Shown piece by piece: positions 7,832-16,142 of a stretch of 64,000 nt of DNA. The notes under the pieces are model-generated. The model had not been told where the DNA came from. It made no database searches and worked only from the letters and a program-made list of their open reading frames with translations. Source of the DNA: Solimonas aquatica (lineage in GTDB: Bacteria; Pseudomonadota; Gammaproteobacteria; Nevskiales; Nevskiaceae); contig NZ_FOFS01000006.1 in NCBI RefSeq assembly GCF_900111015.1, forward strand, positions 87,014 to 151,013. Direction: 5' to 3'. Position numbers and translations under genes: made by a program. The first letter of the stretch is position 1. Each line of letters starts with the position of its first letter.

Positions 7832-8668
7832 TTATTTCTTCACGGGCCAGAGTTCGGCGCGCGCCTGCGCCTGCGGCCCATGCGCCAGATAGCGCGCCAG
7901 CCAGGGCAGCGCCGGCGCGATCTCCTGCTGGAAGCGATACGGCGGATTGACGATCAGCATGCCGCAGGCATGCATCTGTCCTTCGCTGGGCGCGCCGGTT
8001 TCCAGAATGTAATTGGCCGCCTCGCGCTTGAGGCTCTCGCGCACGCGGCGCAGCCAGCGCTCGGTGTCGAAGCGCTTCTTGTAGGGATACCAGACCGCGT
8101 ACACGCCCCCGGCGAAACGCGCCAGCGCGCGGCTCAGCGCAGTCTGCAGGGCATCGAATTCATCGGGGCGCTCGAAGGGCGGATCGATCAGCACCAGGCC
8201 GCGACCGCTGGCCGGCGGCAGCAGGCTGTGCAGCTCGTAGCCGTCGCGGCGGTGGATGGCGATGCGCGGGTCTTCCCCGAGGCGCTGCCTGAGCTGCGCG
8301 GCAATCGCCGGCTCGCGCTCGCAGAGCACCAGCTGATCCTGCGCACGCGCCGTGCGCGCCGCCAGCCAGGGCGAGCCCGGATACCAGGCCAGGCCGCGCG
8401 CGTCCGTGCATTGCTGCAGCAGTTCCAGATACGGCGCCAGCGCCGGCGGCGGTGTGGCGGCGGCCAGCACCCGCGCCACGCCCTGCTGCGCCTCGCCGGT
8501 GCGCTGCGCCGCCGCGCTGCCCAGATCGTAGCCGCCGGCGCCGGCATGGCTTTCGTAATAAGTCCAGGCCGCCGGCTTGTCGTTCATCGCGCGCAGCAGC
8601 GCGCACAGCAGGGCGTGTTTGAACACGTCCGCGAAATTGCCGGCATGAAACAGATGTTGGTAGTGCAC
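7832..8668 (-). CDS. rlmJ: 23S rRNA (adenine-2030-N6)-methyltransferase RlmJ
   Basis: The 278-residue protein begins HYQHLFHAGNFADVFKH, the distinctive N-terminus of RlmJ, and has an S-adenosylmethionine site with YYESHAGAGGYDL and the catalytic motif LVLIDPPFE (DPPF for N6-adenine methylation). It methylates A2030 of 23S rRNA. Length matches the E. coli protein (280 residues). The GTG at 8668 is selected because the conserved HAGN motif must lie within the first ten residues; an ATG-led frame further upstream reaches 8833 but adds unrelated sequence. It is probably the first gene of a four-gene operon with the Nudix, ArnT-like and PAP2 genes. Confidence 0.93.
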   Translation of the reverse strand: MHYQHLFHAGNFADVFKHALLCALLRAMNDKPAAWTYYESHAGAGGYDLGSAAAQRTGEAQQGVARVLAAATPPPALAPYLELLQQCTDARGLAWYPGSPWLAARTARAQDQLVLCEREPAIAAQLRQRLGEDPRIAIHRRDGYELHSLLPPASGRGLVLIDPPFERPDEFDALQTALSRALARFAGGVYAVWYPYKKRFDTERWLRRVRESLKREAANYILETGAPSEGQMHACGMLIVNPPYRFQQEIAPALPWLARYLAHGPQAQARAELWPVKK

Positions 8669-8780
8669 GCGCTGCGCGTCGATGGATCTTGCGTGAAGCG
8701 CGCAGTGTAACCCGCGACGCCAGCAACTTATCCGTCGCAAGCGGGCGCAAGCCACGGATGAGTCCTTACGGCAGCCTTGC

Positions 8781-8824
8781 AAAAAAAAGACCGCGGTTCC
8801 CCGGGAGTGAGGGGGGAACCGCGG
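8781..8824 (-). terminator. Rho-independent terminator of the porin gene
   Basis: Read on the minus strand, arms CCGCGGTTCCCC and GGGGAACCGCGG pair around a short loop and are followed by TCTTTTTTTT. The hairpin lies 67 bp after the porin stop. Confidence 0.9.
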
Positions 8825-8890
8825 CGATGACATCGCGCCGGACCTGAGGTCTTGGGCGCTGCGCCCCCGGGGAGGGCGGCTTGGAGGAAC

Positions 8891-10120
8891 TCAGAACATG
8901 TACTTGGCCGAGAACTGCACGCGGTCCAGCTTGCCTTCGGCGCTGCTGTCCACTTCGCGCTTGGCGTGGCGGTATTCCAGGCCCAGGGTCAGCGGCTTGA
9001 CCGGCGAGTACAGCAGATTGGCGCTGGCGCTGTAGAGCTTCCTGGTGACGCCGGTACCGACCAGGGCGGTTTCGTTGTCGGCCTTGAAACCGGAGACGGT
9101 GAAGGTGCTGCGCCAGGTGCCGGTCCAGACATGGCGATAGGCCATGTAACCGTTGTAGACCTTCACCGGCTTGAGGTCGTGGCTGACGTCATTCATGGCC
9201 GCGTCCGCCACCGTGCCCAGCGCCAGATAACGGCCGATGCCCTTGCCGCCGTTGAGCATGAAGCGGAGGTCGTCGCCGGGGCCGAAGGTGATCTTGCCGG
9301 ACAGCGAGGCGCCGCCGCCAAAAGCGGTGTCGTTACGCAGGGGCGCGGTGGGCGCGGTGGTCACCGCCGGATTGTCGATCTTCAGCTGTCGCGCGACGCC
9401 GGCGAGATTGATATCGGCCGGACCCAGCTTCACGGCGTAACGCAGGGTCAGATCCGGCAGCACGTTGTCGTCGGTGTTGCCGGCGGTGGTGCCGCTCAAG
9501 TTCTGCACCGTGGTCTCGCCGTTCTCCAGGGCCAGCGACAGGCCGCCGCTGCTGTAACGCACCTGCGGCTGACGGCCGAACACCGTGCCGTCGCTGGGGA
9601 AGGCGACGAAGTCCAGGGTTTCCGGCAGCGCGGTGAGATTGATGAAGTTGGTCCACTCCTGACCGAACAGCCAGTTGTCGAAGGTGATGAAGGCGCGCCG
9701 CAGCGAAGGGTTGTAGGCGTTGGTCACGCCTTCGTTGCCGGAGCCGGAGATGGTCTGCGCGATCTGGCCGCTGATGAAGTCGGCCTCGATGTGGGTGCCG
9801 AGCTTGTGGCCGTCGAGATTGGTGTCGGTCTTGACGATCAGGCGCGTTTCCTTGGCGTGCGCGTCCAGACGCTGATAGGCCTGGCCGCTGCCGGTGGACA
9901 CCGGGATGCTGCTGGGCACATAGAAATCACGGCCGGTGCCTTGCGCCACCTCACCGTCCGAGAAGCGGCTGTAGAGCGTGTCGAACTTGATGTACCCGCC
10001 GATGGTGAGGCTGGTGCTGTCGCTGATCTTCACCTCGGCAGCCGAAACTGCCTGCGCTGCCAGCAGCGCCGAGCCGGCGGCCAGCAGGCAAAGCCCGTGC
10101 GTGGACTTCATCGCCTTCAT
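8891..10120 (-). CDS. DcaP-like outer-membrane porin
   Basis: The 409-residue protein has a signal peptide cleaved after AVSAA, then KISDSTSLTIGGYIKFDTLYSRF, and ends in a C-terminal aromatic residue (FSAKYMF) as outer-membrane beta-barrels do. The middle contains LGTHIEADFI, LRRAFITFDNWLFGQEWTNF and QPQVRYSSGGLSLALEN, the pattern of the DcaP/trimeric porin family, first linked to dicarboxylate uptake in Acinetobacter. The ATG is preceded by AGGAG on the minus strand. A sigma-54 promoter (10184-10198) and a palindrome (10282-10300) lie upstream, and the divergent genes are a symporter-type sensor kinase and an NtrC-type regulator. A role in carboxylate entry under their control is likely. Confidence 0.85.
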   Translation of the reverse strand: MKAMKSTHGLCLLAAGSALLAAQAVSAAEVKISDSTSLTIGGYIKFDTLYSRFSDGEVAQGTGRDFYVPSSIPVSTGSGQAYQRLDAHAKETRLIVKTDTNLDGHKLGTHIEADFISGQIAQTISGSGNEGVTNAYNPSLRRAFITFDNWLFGQEWTNFINLTALPETLDFVAFPSDGTVFGRQPQVRYSSGGLSLALENGETTVQNLSGTTAGNTDDNVLPDLTLRYAVKLGPADINLAGVARQLKIDNPAVTTAPTAPLRNDTAFGGGASLSGKITFGPGDDLRFMLNGGKGIGRYLALGTVADAAMNDVSHDLKPVKVYNGYMAYRHVWTGTWRSTFTVSGFKADNETALVGTGVTRKLYSASANLLYSPVKPLTLGLEYRHAKREVDSSAEGKLDRVQFSAKYMF

Positions 10121-10183
10121 GTCTTGCTTCTCCTCTAGTGTTTATCGAAAGCGGCGCGGGCGGCGCCGCTGGCGCGAATAGGG

Positions 10184-10198
10184 GCAAGGCCCATGCCA
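10184..10198 (-). promoter_or_regulatory. Sigma-54 (-24/-12) promoter of the porin gene
   Basis: On the minus strand the sequence is TGGCATGGGCCTTGC, with GG and GC separated by exactly 10 bp and a perfect TTGC -12 box. Transcription should start near 10172, about 50 bp before the porin ATG. Confidence 0.75.
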
Positions 10199-10281
10199 CG
10201 GAACAAAATCCCGCGTTGACAGACACTTGCGTCGCCAGGCCGGCTTTTGCGGGGAGTACGCATGTCACCTGGCGAAACCGA

Positions 10282-10300
10282 CTGTTACGCTAAGTAACAG
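10282..10300. promoter_or_regulatory. 19-bp palindrome, candidate upstream activating site of the NtrC-type regulator
   Basis: CTGTTAC-GCTAA-GTAACAG is a perfect inverted repeat with 7-bp arms. It lies about 120 bp upstream of the predicted porin start site and 41 bp before the ATG of the divergent operon. The same arms with the same spacing occur at 22353-22371 in front of a second sigma-54 promoter. Confidence 0.72.
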
Positions 10301-10340
10301 CCGTCCGGCTCGATCCGGCGCGACGACGAGAGGGGAGTAC

Positions 10341-10526
10341 ATGAGCAGTTCGCAGCCGCCCGGCCGGGACGACGCGGGCATCGCCTTGCTGTTGGTCGTG
10401 GGTCTGTTGCTGCCGCCGGGCTTATGGCTGTGGGTGGACAGCGGCCGTGCCTGGTGGCTGCTGTATCTGGCCTGGGGCCTGTGCATTTTCGGCGTCGCGG
10501 CGCTGCGCTGGCGGCGCCGCGCATGA
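10341..10526 (+). CDS. Small two-helix membrane protein upstream of the sensor kinase
   Basis: A 61-residue protein with a polar N-terminus (MSSSQPPGRDD), two hydrophobic helices (IALLLVVGLLLPPGLWLWV and WWLLYLAWGLCIFGVAALRW) and a basic C-terminus, suggesting a helical hairpin with both ends in the cytoplasm. A strong ribosome site (GAGGGGAG) lies seven bases before the ATG. Its TGA overlaps the ATG of the symporter-kinase (ATGA), so it is translated together with it. I do not recognise a named family. Small membrane proteins often sit before sodium-solute symporters (YjcH before ActP), so an accessory role for the kinase's transporter domain is plausible but unproven. Confidence 0.78.
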   Translation: MSSSQPPGRDDAGIALLLVVGLLLPPGLWLWVDSGRAWWLLYLAWGLCIFGVAALRWRRRA

Positions 10527-13429
10527 GTCCGGCCTTGCTCACCCTGTTCGGCGTCGGCATCGCCTATCTGGCGGCGCTGTTCATCGTCGCCTATGCCGCC
10601 GAACGCGAATGGATTCCCGCGCACTGGGTGCGCCATCCGCTCACCTACACCCTGTCACTGGGCGTGTACGCCACCACCTGGACCTTCTACGGCAGCGTGG
10701 GTCTGGCGGCGAATCAGGGCTTCATGTTCCTGACCATCTACGTCGGCGTCACCGCGTCGTTCCTGCTGGCGCCGGTGCTGCTGCAGCCGCTGCTGCGCCT
10801 GGTGCGCGATTACCAGCTCAGCTCGCTGGCCGATCTGTTCGCCTTCCGCTACGTGAGTCCCTGGACCGGCTGGCTGGTCACGGCCTTCATGCTGATCGGC
10901 ATCCTGCCCTACATCGCGCTGCAGATTCAGGCGGTGGTGACCTCGGCGCAGGTGCTGACCCGCGAAGCGCCGCCCGGCGTGCTCGCCGCCGGCTTCTGCA
11001 TCACGGTGACCTTGTTCGCGGTGCTGTTCGGCGCGCGTCATCTCACGCCGCGCGAGAAGCACGAAGGCCTGGTGATGGCCATCGCCTTCGAGTCGGTGAT
11101 CAAGCTGGTGGCCCTGCTGGCCTGCGCGGGTTTTGCGCTGTTCGGCGTGTTCGGGGGTTTCGGCGGCCTGAGCGATTACCTGCTCGCGCATCCGCAGGCG
11201 GTGGAGCGCATGCAGGCGCCGCTGCGCGAAAGCGGCTCCTGGACCACGCTCTGCCTGCTGGCCTTCGCCGCCGGCTTTCTGCTGCCGCGCCAGTTCCACA
11301 TGATCTTCAGCGAGAACATCGATCCGGCCGGCCTGCGCACCGCCAGCTGGGCGTTCCCGGCGTTTCTGTGGCTGCTCAACCTGGCCATTCCCATCCTGCT
11401 CTGGGCCGGACAGGAACTGCACCTGGACGTGCCCACCGAGTACTACGCCTTGGGGCTGGCGCAGCGCGAGAGCAGCGGCCTGCTCACGCTGCTGACCTTC
11501 GTGGGCGGCATCTCGGCGGCCAGCGCGATGATCATCGTCGAGAGCCTGGCGCTGGCGGCGATGTGCCTGAATCATCTGATCCTGCCACTGTGGGTCAACT
11601 CCGGCGCCGCGCCCTCGCAGGATCTCTACCGCCGTCTGCTCTGGGGCCGCCGCGCGCTGATCGCGCTGGTGATCGCCATCGGTTATCTGGCCTACATCAG
11701 CATGCAGCGCAGCACGGGACTGGTGCAGCTGGGCCTGGTGTCCTTCGTCGCGGTCACGCAGTTTCTGCCGGCGGTGGTCGGCATGCTGGTCTGGCCGCGC
11801 GCCAACCGCGTCGGCTTTCTCGCCGGCTTGTGCGCGGGCATGAGCATCTGGTTCCTGATCCTGGCCTGGCCGCTGCTGATCGGCACCCCCTCGCCGCTGC
11901 AGAACCTGCCGCTGCACGAGCGCGATCCCTGGCTGTTCGCCACCTTCTGGTCGCTGGGACTGAACCTGCTGCTGTTCGTGCTCGGCTCGCTGCTGGCCAG
12001 ACCCAATGCCAAGGAACAGGCCGCCGATCAGGCCTGCCGTATGGATGCGGTGACGATCCTGAGCGAAGCGCCGCAGGCCGGCGGCGTGGGCGAGCTGCGC
12101 CTGCGCATCGAACAGGCCCTGGGCGGTGATGTCGCGCAGGCCGAGCTGCGGCGCGCGCTCACCGAACTCAAGCTCGACGCCGGCGAACGCCGGCCGCGCC
12201 AGCTGCATTTTCTGACCGAGCGCCTGCGCCGCAATCTCTCCGGTCTGATCGGCCCGCAGCTGGCCAGCGAGGTGCTGGCCGGCCGACAGAATGAGCAAAG
12301 CATGCGCCGTCATCTGGTGGAGGAAGAACTGGAGCACTCGCAGGATCGTCTGCGCGGTCTGGCCGCCGAGCTCAACCGCCTGCGCCGCTTCCATCGCCAG
12401 GTGCTGCAGGATCTGCCCATCGGCGTCTGCTCGCTGGGCGATCACGGCGAGGTGCTGATCTGGAACGAGCGCATGGCGCAGATCGCCGGCCTCTCCGCCG
12501 ATCAGGTGCTGGGCTCGCGCGTGCGCGAACTGCCGCCGCCCTGGCGCGAGATCTTCTCGCGCCTGCTCGATACCGAGTCCGCGCATCTGTACAAGCAGCC
12601 GGTGCATCTGCGCGGCGGCCTGCGCTGGCTGAACCTGCACAAGGAAGCGATTGCCGGCGACGGCGAATCCGCGCAGCTGGTGCTGCTGGTGGAAGACCTC
12701 ACCGAGCAGCAGCAGCTGGAAGCCGAACTCACGCACAGCGCGCGCCTGGCTTCCATCGGCACGCTGGCTTCCGGTGTCGCGCACGAGATCGGCAATCCGC
12801 TCACCGGCATCAGCTGCATCGCACAGAACCTGCTCGACGAGGACGATGCCGGCGAGCGCCGCCAGGGTCTCGACGACATCCTGGAACAGTCACGACGCAT
12901 CAGCGACATCGTGCAGTCGCTGCTCAGCTTTGCGCGGCCCTCGGCGCCGGCGCGCGATCTGGAACCGCTGGAGCTGCACAGCCTGGTCAAGGAAGCGGCG
13001 CGGCTGGTGCGCCTGTCGCGCAGCGGCCGCAACATCGCCTTCGACAACCGCGTGCCCGAGGCCTTGATCATCGATGGCGATCGCGCGCGCCTCACGCAGG
13101 TGTTCGTCAATCTGCTGGGCAATGCCGCCGACGCCTCGCCGCCCAATGGCCGCGTCGAGATCGAGGCCAGCCGCGGCGCGGCCTCGGTGACCATCAGCGT
13201 GCGCGACTGGGGCAGCGGCATTCCCGAAGAACTGCTCGGCCGCATCTTCGAACCTTTCGTCACCACCAAGCTGCCGGGCCAGGGCACGGGCCTGGGCCTG
13301 CCGCTGGTCTACCGCATCGTCGCCGATCATGGCGGCAGCATCAGCGTGGACAGCCGCGTCGGCGAGGGCAGCACCTTCGTGCTGCGTCTGCCGCTGGCGC
13401 CGGACGCCGCGCTGGGCATTCTCACCTGA
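10523..13429 (+). CDS. Sodium:solute symporter-fused sensor histidine kinase (CrbS/MxtR-like)
   Basis: The 968-residue protein combines a sodium-solute-symporter (SSS) domain of about 13 membrane helices (residues 1-500, with GVYATTWTFYGSVGLAANQGF), a connecting helical region, a PAS domain near residues 620-730 (LPIGVCSLGDHGEVLIWNE) and a histidine kinase. The H-box is SGVAHEIGNPLTG with His754; the ATPase has NLLGNAADA, DWGSGIPEE and GTGLGLPLVYRIV. CrbS/MxtR proteins of this architecture sense or carry short-chain carboxylates such as acetate and control acs. No receiver domain is fused. The next gene encodes the likely partner, which is NtrC-type rather than the LuxR-type regulator known for CrbR/ErdR. 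The ATG overlaps the small membrane protein gene. Confidence 0.9.
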   Translation: MSPALLTLFGVGIAYLAALFIVAYAAEREWIPAHWVRHPLTYTLSLGVYATTWTFYGSVGLAANQGFMFLTIYVGVTASFLLAPVLLQPLLRLVRDYQLSSLADLFAFRYVSPWTGWLVTAFMLIGILPYIALQIQAVVTSAQVLTREAPPGVLAAGFCITVTLFAVLFGARHLTPREKHEGLVMAIAFESVIKLVALLACAGFALFGVFGGFGGLSDYLLAHPQAVERMQAPLRESGSWTTLCLLAFAAGFLLPRQFHMIFSENIDPAGLRTASWAFPAFLWLLNLAIPILLWAGQELHLDVPTEYYALGLAQRESSGLLTLLTFVGGISAASAMIIVESLALAAMCLNHLILPLWVNSGAAPSQDLYRRLLWGRRALIALVIAIGYLAYISMQRSTGLVQLGLVSFVAVTQFLPAVVGMLVWPRANRVGFLAGLCAGMSIWFLILAWPLLIGTPSPLQNLPLHERDPWLFATFWSLGLNLLLFVLGSLLARPNAKEQAADQACRMDAVTILSEAPQAGGVGELRLRIEQALGGDVAQAELRRALTELKLDAGERRPRQLHFLTERLRRNLSGLIGPQLASEVLAGRQNEQSMRRHLVEEELEHSQDRLRGLAAELNRLRRFHRQVLQDLPIGVCSLGDHGEVLIWNERMAQIAGLSADQVLGSRVRELPPPWREIFSRLLDTESAHLYKQPVHLRGGLRWLNLHKEAIAGDGESAQLVLLVEDLTEQQQLEAELTHSARLASIGTLASGVAHEIGNPLTGISCIAQNLLDEDDAGERRQGLDDILEQSRRISDIVQSLLSFARPSAPARDLEPLELHSLVKEAARLVRLSRSGRNIAFDNRVPEALIIDGDRARLTQVFVNLLGNAADASPPNGRVEIEASRGAASVTISVRDWGSGIPEELLGRIFEPFVTTKLPGQGTGLGLPLVYRIVADHGGSISVDSRVGEGSTFVLRLPLAPDAALGILT

Positions 13430-13436
13430 GCCTCAC

Positions 13437-14786
<1,350 letters not shown>

Positions 14787-14807
14787 GGCCTTGCAACTAA
14801 CAGCTTG

Positions 14808-14837
14808 CTGAAAAACGCCATCCCTGGCGTTTTTCAG
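14808..14837. terminator. Bidirectional hairpin between convergent genes
   Basis: CTGAAAAACGCC and GGCGTTTTTCAG form a perfect 12-bp stem with a 6-nt loop and T/A-rich outer arms, 22 bp after the response regulator stop. Two further inverted repeats follow (TCAAGCG/CGCTTGA near 14879-14897 and TTGGCAC/GTGCCAA near 14904-14923) before the stop of the minus-strand reductase gene at 14932. Confidence 0.65.
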
Positions 14838-14931
14838 GTCGCTACGGAAAAGCGTGGTTTTCCTGCGCTCCCGGCAATCAAGCGCTTGCGCGCTTGACTG
14901 CCGTTGGCACCTCCATGTGCCAAGCACAGCG

Positions 14932-16014
14932 TTAAGCCTCCAGCACGTGGCTGCGGTCGAGGAACTTGTCGAAGAAAATCGCCTCGTCGCCGACACCCGC
15001 ATCCCGCAGCATCCTGATGCAGCTGTCGATCATCGGCGGCGGTCCGCACAGATAGGCCTGATGCGCGGCGAGACGCTCGCCCAGCACGGCGCCCAGATGC
15101 TCGGCGATGAAACCGCGGCGGCCCGTCCAGCCGGCATCTGTGTCCAGCGCCGAGAGCACGGGCTCGAAGGCAAACGCGCCCTTCCACCTCGCCTTGAGCG
15201 ACTCGATCCTGTCCAGCGCATACAGATCGCGCTGCGTCCTGGCGCCGAAGAACAGCGTGACATCGCGGCTGACACCATCGAGCAAGGCCTGCTCCAGCAC
15301 CGCCAGAACCGGCGCCAGGCCACTGCCACCGGCGATGAACAGCAGCGGCGCCAGGCCATCACGCAGCCAGAAGTCGCCATAAGGGCCATGCCCTTCGAGC
15401 ACCGTGCCGACCTTGGCCTCGGTAAACAGCCAGTCCGTGAACGCGCCGCCCGGCACCCGGCGGATGAAGAACGAGACCCGATGGTGATCGGGGTCCGCGC
15501 CGGGCGCACTGGCAAAGGAATAGCTGCGGGTCTCGCGCACCCCGTTGACGATGACGCCCGGCACGCAGATTTCCGCGTACTGGCCGGCGCTGTACTGCGC
15601 CGCGTCCTTGAGCCTGGCCTGCACGTGCACGATATCGTCGGTCAGATGCTCGATGGCGGTGATCTCGCCGCTGGTGTGCACCAGCGCATGACGCGGGCCA
15701 TGGCCGGCCGCGAGTTCCACCTCCACGCTCACGTCCGTCAGCGGCACGCTCTGACAGGCGAGAATGAAATTGCGCCGCAGCTCCTCGGCGCTCAGGACAT
15801 AGCTCTTGTCCGTCATCTCGCGGACCTTGCCGCTGAGCAGCCGGCATTTGCATTTGCCGCAGCCGCCGGCGCGGCAATGGTGCGGAAACGCGACGCCCTG
15901 ATCCAGCGCCGCCTGCAGCAAGGTGGCCTTGGCGTTGACCTTGAGCATCTGCCCGGCCGGCTCGATGCGCATCGTGGTGTCCACGGGTGAACGGCGAAAT
16001 AGTCGCGACAGCAT
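14932..16014 (-). CDS. NAD(P)H reductase with N-terminal 2Fe-2S ferredoxin domain (XylA/CymAb-type)
   Basis: The 360-residue protein starts with a plant-type ferredoxin domain whose 2Fe-2S cluster is ligated by Cys47, Cys52, Cys55 and Cys87 (CRAGGCGKC...LACQ), followed by a ferredoxin-reductase domain with the FAD motif RSYSFAS, the nicotinamide-binding stretch FIAGGSGLAPVLAVLEQAL and the C-terminal YLCGPPPMIDS. Such two-domain reductases feed electrons to membrane hydroxylases of the XylM/CymAa group or to dioxygenases. Here it is on the same strand as and downstream of the AlkS-like regulator and close to an AlkB/XylM-family hydroxylase, and no rubredoxin gene is visible. It is therefore the best candidate electron donor for that hydroxylase. 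Confidence 0.85.
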   Translation of the reverse strand: MLSRLFRRSPVDTTMRIEPAGQMLKVNAKATLLQAALDQGVAFPHHCRAGGCGKCKCRLLSGKVREMTDKSYVLSAEELRRNFILACQSVPLTDVSVEVELAAGHGPRHALVHTSGEITAIEHLTDDIVHVQARLKDAAQYSAGQYAEICVPGVIVNGVRETRSYSFASAPGADPDHHRVSFFIRRVPGGAFTDWLFTEAKVGTVLEGHGPYGDFWLRDGLAPLLFIAGGSGLAPVLAVLEQALLDGVSRDVTLFFGARTQRDLYALDRIESLKARWKGAFAFEPVLSALDTDAGWTGRRGFIAEHLGAVLGERLAAHQAYLCGPPPMIDSCIRMLRDAGVGDEAIFFDKFLDRSHVLEA

Positions 16015-16142
16015 GTGGGGATTCCCGCAGTGGAGGATGTTTGCGCCTTGACGCCGGAGCGCGGATCGCGGATCGCAAGGTAGCCGGCGTCACGGCAAAG
16101 GTCTCCTACCGATCGATAGGAACGCGCGCAGCGCGCCCTTCT

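Noticed and set aside
10216..10221. TTGACA as a -35 box for the symporter-kinase operon
   Set aside because: No -10-like sequence is present 16-18 bp downstream.
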